The notes under the pieces were generated by a model. That model saw only the letters and a list, made by a program, of their open reading frames with translations, was not told where the DNA came from and made no database searches. Positions 38,364-48,432 of a DNA stretch of 64,000 nt are shown piece by piece (positions within the stretch are counted from its first letter, which is position 1; every line of letters starts with the position of its first letter). The translations under genes and the position numbers were made by a program. This stretch comes from Clostridiales bacterium (GTDB lineage Bacteria; Bacillota; Clostridia; Peptostreptococcales; Anaerovoracaceae), in assembly GCA_012513435.1 (NCBI GenBank), contig JAAZCE010000011.1, positions 62,001 to 126,000 of the forward strand, written 5' to 3'.

Positions 38364-39434
38364 TTATGAGGCTATATGTATTTTAGCTCTTTTTTCCATG
38401 GCTTTGAGGACGTCACCTAAAGCCTTTTCTATTTCAGTCACATGCTCTGGATAGGTGCGGTTCACACGCTTTATTATAAGCGTTAGTTCCTCATAGTCGG
38501 CTTCGATGTTGGCGAGGAGTACATCGCACTTTATAAGCTCTTTGGATAGCTTTGCTTTTCCCTCTGCTTCCTTTACCTTTTCCTTTTCAGCTTTGTTCTG
38601 CTCTTTGATTTTTTCGATTTGGGATTTGAAGCGGTTAGTAGCAGATTCCAGTTCCTTGTTTTTCTTTTCAAGTAGTTTTTCTGCCTTTTTCTGTTCCGCT
38701 TCCTTTGCCTGTGTGATAGCTTCCTTTTGTGAATTTTGCAGGGCTGTAATTTTTTCAGCAAGTGATTTCTTTTCTTCTTCAAGAGTAGTGATTTTTTTCT
38801 GCTCCTTTTCGATAGCTTTAGCGATTTTTTCTTCAAGTGCCTTATCCTGATTTTGAGTAGCTTCCTGCTTTTCTTTTCGTAGTTGTGATACTCGCTCAGA
38901 TAGGGAATCTAAATCTTTTTGCTTATTTGAGTTTTCTTTTACCAGTGATTCCTTTTCAGCTTCAATCTTTTTTAGCTGTGAATCAGCAGAATCCTTTTCT
39001 TCTTTTATCGCTTTTATGTTCTCTCTTAATTCCTTTATTGTCATGTCCTTGGCATTTACTTCTTTTGCAAATTCCTCTCTGTCATCAGACGGTACGGCTA
39101 AAAGCTCGACAGCCTGTGAATAATTAAGAGAAGTAATGACATCTGAATTATTAATCTTATCATTTCCGTACTCCTTATATACTTTCATGAAGTTATTGGC
39201 GGTTCTCTGTGAGAAATTAACTCTTTCCTTTAACCAGTTTTCCCATTCACCGTGTTTTATGAATTCCTTTGCTTCGGTTAATTGTCTACCGATATTGATA
39301 GCTGTCTGTATCAGCATTCTTTGTGCGACTTCCATTTCAAGTCTGATTGATGATACGATTTCTTGTTCCTTTACAGAGTTTACAGCTTCAACATAATTCT
39401 CATTTTCTGTGATTATTTTTACTTCCTGTGTCAT
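38364..39434 (-). CDS. DUF3102-like coiled-coil protein
   Basis: N-terminal IGRQLTEAKEFIKHGEWENWLKERVNFSQRTANNFMKVYKEYG; long coiled coil. Confidence 0.8.
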   Translation of the reverse strand: MTQEVKIITENENYVEAVNSVKEQEIVSSIRLEMEVAQRMLIQTAINIGRQLTEAKEFIKHGEWENWLKERVNFSQRTANNFMKVYKEYGNDKINNSDVITSLNYSQAVELLAVPSDDREEFAKEVNAKDMTIKELRENIKAIKEEKDSADSQLKKIEAEKESLVKENSNKQKDLDSLSERVSQLRKEKQEATQNQDKALEEKIAKAIEKEQKKITTLEEEKKSLAEKITALQNSQKEAITQAKEAEQKKAEKLLEKKNKELESATNRFKSQIEKIKEQNKAEKEKVKEAEGKAKLSKELIKCDVLLANIEADYEELTLIIKRVNRTYPEHVTEIEKALGDVLKAMEKRAKIHIAS

Positions 39435-39499
39435 TTCGTTTACCTTAGCCTTTCATTGATTAAATATAATTTGTGTGGTGAAGTAAGCAGGATTCCTGC

Positions 39500-39742
39500 T
39501 TACTTCGTTTTTCTGTTTTCGAGAAGAGATAAAAGCTGATTTAACTCTTCTTCCTTTAAGGTTATGCCCCTTGACATATGTTCATGGTCTGGATCCCAGT
39601 CTCTTATGTCGTATTTCGGTGCTCCGCCGTTCCAGGCAACAAGATTTATTTCCTTGCTCCAGCCTGTGGGGTATTCAGCGATAACTCCGATAGCTTCTGT
39701 GATTTCAAAAGTAACGTCCCTGTCAAAATTTTGTGCGTTCAT
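39500..39742 (-). CDS. YdbC/PC4-like putative ssDNA-binding protein
   Basis: FEITEAIGVIAEYPTGWSKEINLVAWNGGAPKYDIRDWDPDHEHMSRGITL. Confidence 0.82.
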   Translation of the reverse strand: MNAQNFDRDVTFEITEAIGVIAEYPTGWSKEINLVAWNGGAPKYDIRDWDPDHEHMSRGITLKEEELNQLLSLLENRKTK

Positions 39743-39766
39743 TTTTAAATCCTCCTTTTAATTTTT

Positions 39767-39964
39767 TTATTCATTTAGCCACATGGCAAATAGTAAACCG
39801 TCTGTTATTCCTTCTTTATATGCAAGACATATAAGGTGTTGTACATCTTCCTGCTTCATATCATTTGGGCATAGGACAAAATAGTCTTGAATTTTTTCTG
39901 TAAAGTTTGGGGTGATTTCCTGCTCCCAAAAATCCAATGTAGGTTTTTCGATTGTTTTTGTCAT
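39767..39964 (-). CDS. Small ICE protein, unknown
   Basis: 65-aa ORF in a compact minus-strand operon. Confidence 0.55.
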   Translation of the reverse strand: MTKTIEKPTLDFWEQEITPNFTEKIQDYFVLCPNDMKQEDVQHLICLAYKEGITDGLLFAMWLNE

Positions 39965-39978
39965 TTACATCATCTCCT

Positions 39979-40431
39979 TTAAAATAAATCCTCTCGTTTC
40001 ATACTTATATAGCTTGTTTCATTACCGACAAGCAAATGGTCTAATACGGGAATGCCGAGAAGTTTCCCTGCTTCTGAAAGCCTTTTAGTAGTCTGTATGT
40101 CTGTATCACTTGGCACGGGGTCTTCGCTTGGGTGGTTATGTGCGAATACAACAGAGCCTGCATTACAGCAAATAGCAAATTTATATACTTCTCTTGGATG
40201 TGTTGTAGTAGAGCATAAATCTCCAACCGATACAGTTGTAAAGCCGATTATTTCGCCTTTGGCATTTATAGCAATCGCTAAAAACACTTCATTAGGGTTT
40301 TTATGTAACCTGCATATATCAGTTAGATATTTAAAAATATCTTCGGAATTTTTTATAAAGTAGCTTTGTTCGCTTTCAAAGGTCTGCTCTCTTACTATCT
40401 CAAGTTTATATTTTTGGTATTCGTACTTCAT
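39979..40431 (-). CDS. RadC/JAB-domain (MPN+) protein
   Basis: FAHNHPSEDPVPSDTDIQTTKRLSEAGKLLGIPVLDHLLVG. Confidence 0.92.
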   Translation of the reverse strand: MKYEYQKYKLEIVREQTFESEQSYFIKNSEDIFKYLTDICRLHKNPNEVFLAIAINAKGEIIGFTTVSVGDLCSTTTHPREVYKFAICCNAGSVVFAHNHPSEDPVPSDTDIQTTKRLSEAGKLLGIPVLDHLLVGNETSYISMKREDLF

Positions 40432-40524
40432 GCTTTCGTCCTCCCTGTAAAAGTATTTAAATGAAATTTAAATGGTAAGGCTTATATCTGTGGTAGTGGT
40501 AGGCGAAGCCAAGCGAGAGAGGTA

Positions 40525-40598
40525 GTCAAGGGCGTAAGACTTTTTTATATTTATTTGCCTGCAAAAAAATATAAAAAGTTGCCACCGGCACCCTTGAC
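40525..40598. repeat. Long imperfect inverted repeat (~74 nt hairpin)
   Basis: GTCAAGGG (40525-40532)/CCCTTGAC (40591-40598) and ACTTTTTTATATTTATTTGC/GCAAAAAAATATAAAAAGT with a short loop. Confidence 0.8.
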
Positions 40599-41085
40599 GT
40601 TTGCGAACAAGCGACCAAGAATTTACGAACACAGAAATAAGCGGCTTTTAAGGAACAAAAAAGTACAGATTCAATTAAAAAGTTATGTAAATACAACTAC
40701 AGGAATTTGTAGTATTGCAAAAATTTTGATTGATTTGATTGATCAGATGCATAAAAGAGAGCCGATAAGAACAATGAACATATTTGTTTCAAAAATATTA
40801 AATTAAAATCAAATTCCATTATAAATTTTTAATGACAAAAATAAGGAAATGGATGAGAAATTAGATGAGGCTATAGATCAAATAAGCAATGATGATTGTT
40901 GTAAAATCAATAAAGACTATTGTAGGTTTTGAATACATACTCCCTAATACAATATAAGTTTAAGTGAATACTGATTGTTATATACTATATAGCTGTCACT
41001 GTGGTTAAACTCGACACATAAAAGTATAAGTGTTATAATTAACACAATCAGGGTGGTTTAAAAAATGGTGTGATGGATTGTTATT

Positions 41086-42372
41086 ATGGACACGATAAGA
41101 ATCATAAATTTCATATTGCAGAGTTCATTTCTTGTGCTTTCGATTTTTCTTGCAATAAAACTTATAAAGAATCGAAATGCCTCTCCTGTGTTTAATTGGT
41201 TTATTTATCTAAACATTTCATTTTGGCTTTGGGTATCAGGGCGCTTCATGGAAACAATTCTATATCTTTTCTTTCCGGGTAACAATGATGCTTATGTATT
41301 TGCTGCAAATTATCAATATATTGGGCTATTGGGAGCCGGAACAGTATATTTGATTTGGAACATATATCAAACGCGGTTTGGAATATATTTGGATAAGAAG
41401 TGGGTAAAGCCGCTTATTTTCAGCGGAGCAATTTTCACTCTTATTGTAGTTTTTACAAACAGCTATCACCATTTATTCTATACAAAATTAATAATGGGGG
41501 AAACAGTTGCCCATGGTCCCTTATTTGCACCTCTGATGTTTTTGGGGTATTTAACGATGTTTGCAGGCTATATAATAGCTATTATCAATACAATTAAACA
41601 GCGAGAGCACATATTGCTTAAGATGTTTTTACACACGTTGATAGCGGTGGTTCCGGCAATGGCAGCTGTAGTCCGCTCATTGAGCGGAGTTGATTTGTTT
41701 GACTATACACCGATAGTTTTAGGAGCTTCCATATATTCGCTTTTCCTGCTGTTATTTCGCTATAAATACATAAATATCACAGCAGCATCAATAGACGTTA
41801 TAGTCGAACAGACCTACCATCCGATTGCGGTCTATGACGGTAATATATCACAATTTATATATAAAAACAAAGCAGCAAGAGAAAACTATGATGCACAGCT
41901 GCAGCTGATACGGCCGCTTATTAATAAGGAGCCGAGATTTGAGGGCGAGTTTAAAGGTAAGATACTGCAGGTTGAAGCATCTTTAATAGAAAAAAGCAAA
42001 AGGCTTTTGACTATCACCGATACCACGGAACTGTCACATGAGAAAAATAGGCTTGAGGATCGGATCAGAGAACTTGATGATATAAATCAAGAACTGTTTG
42101 CTCAAAAATCCAATCTTGATGCGTATATAGAATCTATCAAAACCACAGAGGGCATTGTTCAGAAGCAACAGCTTATTGAGGAAGTGCGTAAAAAAAGCAA
42201 TGAAGCTTTTGAGCGTATAAGTGATAATTTAGAGGCAGCGAAAAGTGAAAATGGAGATGCAGGTAAATTATTATTTGAAAATATGACGGTAGCCGAAAAC
42301 TGCATTGCGGAAATCAGGGCTGTTGTCCATGTGTTGAAGGGAGAAGACATTGAATACTCGCCACGTTTTTAA
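41086..42372 (+). CDS. 7TM histidine kinase-type sensor protein with C-terminal coiled coil
   Basis: About seven N-terminal hydrophobic helices; ITDTTELSHEKNRLEDRI; no recognisable catalytic ATPase boxes. Confidence 0.7.
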   Translation: MDTIRIINFILQSSFLVLSIFLAIKLIKNRNASPVFNWFIYLNISFWLWVSGRFMETILYLFFPGNNDAYVFAANYQYIGLLGAGTVYLIWNIYQTRFGIYLDKKWVKPLIFSGAIFTLIVVFTNSYHHLFYTKLIMGETVAHGPLFAPLMFLGYLTMFAGYIIAIINTIKQREHILLKMFLHTLIAVVPAMAAVVRSLSGVDLFDYTPIVLGASIYSLFLLLFRYKYINITAASIDVIVEQTYHPIAVYDGNISQFIYKNKAARENYDAQLQLIRPLINKEPRFEGEFKGKILQVEASLIEKSKRLLTITDTTELSHEKNRLEDRIRELDDINQELFAQKSNLDAYIESIKTTEGIVQKQQLIEEVRKKSNEAFERISDNLEAAKSENGDAGKLLFENMTVAENCIAEIRAVVHVLKGEDIEYSPRF

Positions 42373-43324
42373 GGTGCTTCCGGATACGGCTATAGTAACA
42401 GATCAATTCGGTTATATAATAGATTTCAATCATTGCGAACCTTTTGCGGGAATGAAAAAAGGCCAACATATTCGTAAATACATTCACATGGAATTAGAGG
42501 AAAACGATTGCGAATTACAAATTGGGGGAAGGTATTATAACCTTAGGATAACACATATTATGGAAGGTTCTGTGTATACGGCTTGTATTTTCTATTTAAT
42601 AGATATAACTCAGATACGGCTTGTAATTAAGGAAAATAAACGAAGACAAGAGGAGCTGCTGCGGCTGAATAAGGAGCTGACACGTGTTAATCGTGATTTG
42701 CGTGATTATGCGGAACAAATAGAAATACTGACTGACTATTATGGACAAATGCAGCTTGCTAAAGAAATTCACGACGGGGATGGACATGCGATAACGGTTC
42801 TTCATACAATTTCGCAAATGTGCAGAAAGCTCATAGGAAAAGACAGAGAACGGTACACATCTCTTATTCTCCAAGGGCAAGAAATATGCAGCGAGCGACA
42901 TCGCGGACAGAACAAAACCTTTAGATCAATAACCGAAGGATTAAGCTATTTTGTTGTTGGGAAATTATTTGATATAGACCTTTCTATCCGAGGTGACGAA
43001 CCACAATGGGCGGCAGGGTATGCAGATATGCTTGTATCCGTATGTGAAGAAGCATATCATAATACATTGAATCATTCCTTGGCAGAGAAGTTTTTTATAA
43101 AGGCATCTTTTGAGGCAGAGTGGGTACGTTTGGTTCTTTGTGATGATGGAAGATGTCATGGGTCGTTCAAAAAAGGATTTGGCCTGTCGGCAATAGAGGA
43201 AAACGTGTATATGGCAGGAGGTACTGCAGAATTTACGGCAAACGAGGGAGAAGGATTTCTTATTGATATTAAACTGAAAGCAGAGGGTAATGATGAAAAC
43301 AGTAAAAGTATTGATAGCCGATGA
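42350..43324 (+). CDS. Sensor histidine kinase (HisKA_3-like + HATPase)
   Basis: AKEIHDGDGHAITVLHTISQM; SVCEEAYHNTLNHS; VLCDDGRCHGSFKKGFGLSAIEE. Confidence 0.75.
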   Translation: MNTRHVFKVLPDTAIVTDQFGYIIDFNHCEPFAGMKKGQHIRKYIHMELEENDCELQIGGRYYNLRITHIMEGSVYTACIFYLIDITQIRLVIKENKRRQEELLRLNKELTRVNRDLRDYAEQIEILTDYYGQMQLAKEIHDGDGHAITVLHTISQMCRKLIGKDRERYTSLILQGQEICSERHRGQNKTFRSITEGLSYFVVGKLFDIDLSIRGDEPQWAAGYADMLVSVCEEAYHNTLNHSLAEKFFIKASFEAEWVRLVLCDDGRCHGSFKKGFGLSAIEENVYMAGGTAEFTANEGEGFLIDIKLKAEGNDENSKSIDSR

Positions 43325-43916
43325 TCATCCGATATTGTCAGCAGGTTTAAAGATGTGTATAGATGAATGGGATGAATTTGAGGTTTGCGGGATAGCGGGA
43401 AATGGAAATGAGGCAATTGAGTTATCAAAGAAAACACATCCCGACCTTGGTATCATCGATCTTAAAATGCCATACAGGGACGGCGCCTCTGCTATCAGAA
43501 TATTAAAGGAGCTCATGCCGGAGATGAAGGTATTGGCCTTTACAACATTTGAAGATGATGAGACCATAAGAGCCGCTGTTTCTGCCGGTTGTGACGGATT
43601 GCTTTTGAAAGTAATCGACTCTGAGGCTTTAAAAAACTCTCTTGTTTCTATTATGAACGGAATCAGTGTTTTTGACGAGTCTGTTATCGAGAAGCTTCGC
43701 AAAACCATACCCAAGAAACATCAGATAACGTTGAGCGATAGGGAGACTTTAATTTTATCTGCTATTTGTGAAGGGCTCACAAATGCAGAAATCGGCGAAA
43801 GGCTGTGTCTCAGCACCGGGACAGTGAAAAACCTAATTTCTTTGCTGCTGAATAAGACGAACTGCATTAGCCGTTCTCAGCTTGTTAGTTTTGCCAAGGA
43901 TAATAAATTGATTTAG
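43293..43916 (+). CDS. NarL/LuxR-family response regulator
   Basis: KVLIADDHPILSAGLKM receiver; C-terminal LSDRETLILSAICEGLTNAEIGERLCLSTGTVKNLISLLLNK. Confidence 0.92.
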   Translation: MKTVKVLIADDHPILSAGLKMCIDEWDEFEVCGIAGNGNEAIELSKKTHPDLGIIDLKMPYRDGASAIRILKELMPEMKVLAFTTFEDDETIRAAVSAGCDGLLLKVIDSEALKNSLVSIMNGISVFDESVIEKLRKTIPKKHQITLSDRETLILSAICEGLTNAEIGERLCLSTGTVKNLISLLLNKTNCISRSQLVSFAKDNKLI

Positions 43917-43921
43917 CATAT

Positions 43922-43970
43922 AAAACTAAAAAAGTGCCATTTGGAATGCCGAATGGCACTTTTTTAGTTT
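43922..43970. terminator. Bidirectional terminator hairpin
   Basis: aaactaaaaaagtgccatt...aatggcacttttttagttt. Confidence 0.85.
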
Positions 43971-44030
43971 TTGATAACATCTTAAAATAGCATTAAGAGC
44001 AATGTTTTGTTTTGTGATAGAGGAGGGATG

Positions 44031-44426
44031 TATATGTACTGCCCATCATGTGGAAAAAAGTTAATTGAAAAGAATGCATTTTGTCCGTATTGTGGAAAAG
44101 ATATGAAAGCATATTTGGATATTAATGAGGGGAAAAATGATAAGTATGAATCAGATAGAACTATTCAAGAAAACACTTTAGAAGAAAAAGTGCCGGATGA
44201 TAGTAGCTTGGAAAAAATATTACGGGATTATCGGAAAGATGAAATACTTTCCGATAATATTGCGCCTATAAGCAAAAGAAAATTTCCACGTTGGCTAGTA
44301 TGTACGCTGGCAGCAATGATTTTTATTTCTGTATTTATTATTATTGCGCTTATTCCGAAGGAAACTGATAATACCACGGCTTCTATCTATAGCAATGGGG
44401 TCACACAAGAAACAGAGGGTTATTGA
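44031..44426 (+). CDS. Zinc-ribbon protein with one TM helix
   Basis: MYCPSCGKKLIEKNAFCPYCGKDM; TM RWLVCTLAAMIFISVFIIIALIP. Start placed near 44031 (track 44007). Confidence 0.75.
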   Translation, partial: YMYCPSCGKKLIEKNAFCPYCGKDMKAYLDINEGKNDKYESDRTIQENTLEEKVPDDSSLEKILRDYRKDEILSDNIAPISKRKFPRWLVCTLAAMIFISVFIIIALIPKETDNTTASIYSNGVTQETEGY

Positions 44427-44471
44427 CAATGGAATAAGAAAACAATAACGGATGTATAAGGAGGGAAGACA

Positions 44472-46304
44472 ATGCTTGAAATTTTAGGAATCGTATTGCT
44501 GTGCAATATTAATAAAAAAAATGCTAAAATGCGTGGAAAAAAGCCGGGAGGCTATATTGGACTGACTATTGGGCTGTGGATAGGGATGGAGATAATAGGG
44601 GCAGCGATAGGCACTGTTTTACAGCTGGGATTGGGAGTTTATGTGTTGGCGATTGCATTTGCGCTCATCGGAGGGTTTGCTTCATGGTATATTTCTAAGA
44701 ATGTAAACACTGCTCCCACAAGTAAAACTTGTGATAATAATGCATATGATTACAAGCAAAAAACAGAAGTATGGCATGCAGTTAAATCTAATGAAAGTGT
44801 TATACATGAAGAGGAGCCAAGCAAAAGAACAGTTGAAGACACAATTAAACATTCACAAGAACCGGAAGAACGATTGGATGACACTGTAAAAGAATCATAT
44901 AAAGGTGAGAGTACTGTTCAGACGCAATTAGGTAAAGAGAGCTTTCCGGCACATACTATGACAGCAGTATGGTTTGCTGCTGCTATTGCAGGTAGTTGGG
45001 TACCGATACTCATTATGCATGTATTATTCAGAGAGGTATTTTTGGGTTCAAATATTGTTTACAACACAAGGGTGCCGTTCCTGATTTCGTATATTATGCT
45101 CGGTATAGGCGTTTATTTGATGCTTCAAAGGGAAAGGCTCTACAAGTGGATTTCCATAGGTGTATTTACAACGTCAATGATAATATCAGCCTTTAGCTCT
45201 ATTGCATATAAGTCTCTTATCGTCCGGTATAGTTTAGGGTCTTATTATCTAACTGAGCAGGTAAATGTATTTGATGGCTTTGGAAGAGCTCTTGGAAGTG
45301 CAATGCTTTCGACTATTGCTGCTTGCGGACTAGCTTTACTATTTGATTATTTGTGGTCAGAGAAAGAAGAAAAAAGGCGTATATGTAAGACCGGATGGAT
45401 AGCAGCAGCAGGGGTGCTTTTAGCAGACATAATATGCGCTGAACTTGAACCCAAAATGGGAGCAAACGTCACCACCTCGGAGGCATCGCTAAATATAATC
45501 ATCGGTCATATAGCAGGTGCGGCGGCATTGGCACTAACAGTCTTGTTTCTTTACATAGTGTGTGTAAAAAAGGAAAAAATAATAAAACTAAGGGGTTGGC
45601 CATTTGTTTGGTGTATACTTTGTAGCTTAGGCATGTTTAGTTCGCTTTTTATTACATTTGCTCCAAACCAAGCATATTCTATGCAAATTTTATTTTCCAT
45701 AGCAGCACTTGTTGGTTTTATTATGTTGCTATGCCATAGGCGACTGGGGTTTTTTATTATAACAGCAGGAGCTTTTGTTTCCCTATTGAGTCAGTTTTTA
45801 GCCTCTTCGGATGGAATAACATACGGAGCCTTATATGGGACAACATACTATGCATCTGCTGTAGGAGAAAGCGTGACAATGTTTACAGCTTCATTGTCAG
45901 GTGTTTTGACTATAATTATTACTTGGATATCAATACAAAGATCATGGCGAGAAAGTGCTTTAGGGTATAATTTTGAACTTCAGAACAAAGGTAAATGTGA
46001 AATGGTGCCGGTATTTCCGAAAGCAGCAGCAATAATCAATTTGGTACTCTGTTCATTGGCTTTCATTATTTCGTTAGGAATGCTAATTAGTTTAAACTTT
46101 CAAACAGTTTTTTCTGTTAGCATGGTATTATCTATGACAGGAATCAGCCTGTCTATATGTGCAATTCCCTCGCTATTCAGTAAATATGTGCCCTATAAAC
46201 AATGGATGAATATATTGATGCAGGTGATGTTCTTTGTGATTTGTTCAGTAATTTTGTCCATATTGCTGGTAAACATTTTTAATAGTATTGTTTTACCGAA
46301 ATAA
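44472..46304 (+). CDS. Polytopic membrane protein, unknown
   Basis: 610 aa with many hydrophobic helices and a charged linker. Confidence 0.65.
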   Translation: MLEILGIVLLCNINKKNAKMRGKKPGGYIGLTIGLWIGMEIIGAAIGTVLQLGLGVYVLAIAFALIGGFASWYISKNVNTAPTSKTCDNNAYDYKQKTEVWHAVKSNESVIHEEEPSKRTVEDTIKHSQEPEERLDDTVKESYKGESTVQTQLGKESFPAHTMTAVWFAAAIAGSWVPILIMHVLFREVFLGSNIVYNTRVPFLISYIMLGIGVYLMLQRERLYKWISIGVFTTSMIISAFSSIAYKSLIVRYSLGSYYLTEQVNVFDGFGRALGSAMLSTIAACGLALLFDYLWSEKEEKRRICKTGWIAAAGVLLADIICAELEPKMGANVTTSEASLNIIIGHIAGAAALALTVLFLYIVCVKKEKIIKLRGWPFVWCILCSLGMFSSLFITFAPNQAYSMQILFSIAALVGFIMLLCHRRLGFFIITAGAFVSLLSQFLASSDGITYGALYGTTYYASAVGESVTMFTASLSGVLTIIITWISIQRSWRESALGYNFELQNKGKCEMVPVFPKAAAIINLVLCSLAFIISLGMLISLNFQTVFSVSMVLSMTGISLSICAIPSLFSKYVPYKQWMNILMQVMFFVICSVILSILLVNIFNSIVLPK

Positions 46305-46369
46305 ATGTAGGTGAATTACTTGCTACATTTAGAGTATGTAAAGAGATCGAAATAATATAGAAAGGACTA

Positions 46370-47551
46370 ATGAAGTTTATGAACAGCGTAAATGATATAG
46401 ATAATGCTGAAAATGAGCAGATAAATGATGAAGCTGTAAAAACAGAAGAATTTAATACTAAAAAAAACAAAGAGCCTCTTAGTATAAAACGCAAATATAT
46501 CGTTATAGCTTTTGTGAGCTTTGCTGTACTTGTGATCGTAGCCTTTGTTTGTATCATAAGTAATCTCTTGTTTCCGGTAAAGGCAGAGCAGAACCAAGCT
46601 AGTATATTTATCATAAGCGGAGAATCAGCTAAAACGGAAATGAATTTCATTAATAGCTCCGGCACGGACAAAGAATTGGTGCTGGATTACGGACAAGGAG
46701 AGATAATCAAAAAAAATATACCGGCTGACGGTAATAAAAAAATTGAGCTAAATTTTGGCAGAGCACAGGCAGACACTTCGATAGAAGTGAAATATGGTTT
46801 TTTAGGTTTGAAAAAGATTCAAACGCAAATTATCGTAGTAGAGCCTGCTCAGCTTAGCTTTTCTGCAATTAGAATCAGAGATAAGTCGGGAACTGATATT
46901 ACCCAAAAAAAATATTGCGAGCCGAACAGCAAGGTAATTTTTGAAGCAGAAATCAGAAATAATTCCAAGAAAGCCTTTGAAAGAGAATATCAGCTTGTTA
47001 TTAATAAAAAGGTAATGACAACTAAAGTAGCCAAATGGACTGAATCCGGCGATGTTTCGGTAACATTAGCATTCAAGCACGATTTTAAAGAACAGGGACT
47101 ATACGAAATCAAAATCGGTAATTCAAAAATAAATTTTATATGTTCGACTAACGATACGCCACCTGCAAATGGAACAGTGCTTTTGAATAATAACTCCGGT
47201 GGTAAAGGAGTTCTAAAAATAAATAGTAAATACAATAATGATATTATAGTTACCTTAGCCCAGACTAGTTCGCTAGATAAGGCAGAAAAGAGAATTTTTC
47301 TAAAAGCAAATGGTTCTGCAACTATTTCAGGAGTGAAAGATGGTACATATGTGATTTACGTTAAGGGCGGAAAGGGATACAGTAATGTTGCTAAGGATAT
47401 CCTAGAACCGACATCTGCATACAAATCTACGGATTCCATGAAATTTGAATCTACGGCAAGCACATATTCTATATGGACATTGGATTTGGGGGTACAAGGA
47501 GGTAATACCGGAATAACATCAATTGATAACAATTCTATACCAAATAATTAG
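46370..47551 (+). CDS. Single-TM exported protein, unknown
   Basis: N-terminal cytosolic tail, one TM, beta-rich exported part. Confidence 0.6.
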   Translation: MKFMNSVNDIDNAENEQINDEAVKTEEFNTKKNKEPLSIKRKYIVIAFVSFAVLVIVAFVCIISNLLFPVKAEQNQASIFIISGESAKTEMNFINSSGTDKELVLDYGQGEIIKKNIPADGNKKIELNFGRAQADTSIEVKYGFLGLKKIQTQIIVVEPAQLSFSAIRIRDKSGTDITQKKYCEPNSKVIFEAEIRNNSKKAFEREYQLVINKKVMTTKVAKWTESGDVSVTLAFKHDFKEQGLYEIKIGNSKINFICSTNDTPPANGTVLLNNNSGGKGVLKINSKYNNDIIVTLAQTSSLDKAEKRIFLKANGSATISGVKDGTYVIYVKGGKGYSNVAKDILEPTSAYKSTDSMKFESTASTYSIWTLDLGVQGGNTGITSIDNNSIPNN

Positions 47552-47665
47552 TAATATGCACAGAATATAGTATCATTAACAAATTTCGAATATACAGCAG
47601 AGCCTGCTGTAAACAATTAAACTTTGTATTTATTAAAACCAATAAACATAAAGGGAGAATATTTT

Positions 47666-48010
47666 ATGAAAAAAGCGGTGATTGTATTGACATTGGTTGT
47701 TGGGCTCATTTTTGCCATGACCGGGTGCGGAGGCATCGACTATTCGGGAGAGTGGAAGGCAGTAGACGTAGAAAATGAAGCAGGCATCCACTTCCCGGCC
47801 GAAGCGTACAATGAGTTCGCTTTCGTTTTTAATGAAGACGGAACGGGCAAATGTATTTTGGACGATGACAGCGCTAAAATTGAATGGACGGAAACTGAAG
47901 CAGGCATTACTGTTGACCAAGACGGCAGTTCAATTAACTTAGCGGAAGATGACGGGCAGTTGATGATGATTGATAATGCAAACAACAAAATCTACTTTGA
48001 AAAACAATAA
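47666..48010 (+). CDS. Small lipoprotein
   Basis: MKKAVIVLTLVVGLIFAMTGCGG lipobox; start at 47666 (track 47624). Confidence 0.75.
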   Translation: MKKAVIVLTLVVGLIFAMTGCGGIDYSGEWKAVDVENEAGIHFPAEAYNEFAFVFNEDGTGKCILDDDSAKIEWTETEAGITVDQDGSSINLAEDDGQLMMIDNANNKIYFEKQ

Positions 48011-48054
48011 GAGTTCATTGTTGAACTCATTTTAATCGATATCGGAGGAACAGA

Positions 48055-48324
48055 ATGAAAAAAATAGCGATAGTTATTATGGCGATTACATTTTCGGTGC
48101 TGTTATTTGTCGGATGCGGGGAAAAAGAAGTCCCCTGTGATACGTGCAATGGCAAGGGAGAGGTGAGTGTAATTATAGATTCTGCCACTTGTACAAAGTG
48201 CAACGGAACAGGTGAGGATGCATTTGGAGGAACCTGCGGGACCTGCTATGGTTCCGGACAGACTCATCATTACGATACAAAAAAATGTGAAAAATGCGGT
48301 GGAGATGGGGTTATAATAGAGTAA
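48055..48324 (+). CDS. Lipoprotein with DnaJ-type CxxCxGxG repeats
   Basis: Lipobox LLFVGCG; CDTCNGKG, CTKCNGTG, CGTCYGSG, CEKCGGDG. Confidence 0.8.
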   Translation: MKKIAIVIMAITFSVLLFVGCGEKEVPCDTCNGKGEVSVIIDSATCTKCNGTGEDAFGGTCGTCYGSGQTHHYDTKKCEKCGGDGVIIE

Positions 48325-48432
48325 TTGCACGTAGATTAGGCATAAATGCAACTCTCCGGGGTTTTTTATTGCTTATAACGCATATCAAATTAATGCGATA
48401 TAATCATATTGATATTTTGTGAGGGGGTTCAA

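Noticed and set aside
39979-40431. RadC-family gene as a chromosomal Tn554-style attachment site
   Set aside because: It is an intact ICE-internal gene and shows no insertion; the actual ends lie in cpaF.
40555-40806. 83-aa ORF
   Set aside because: Starts inside the long hairpin, biased composition, no RBS or family recognised; probably spurious.
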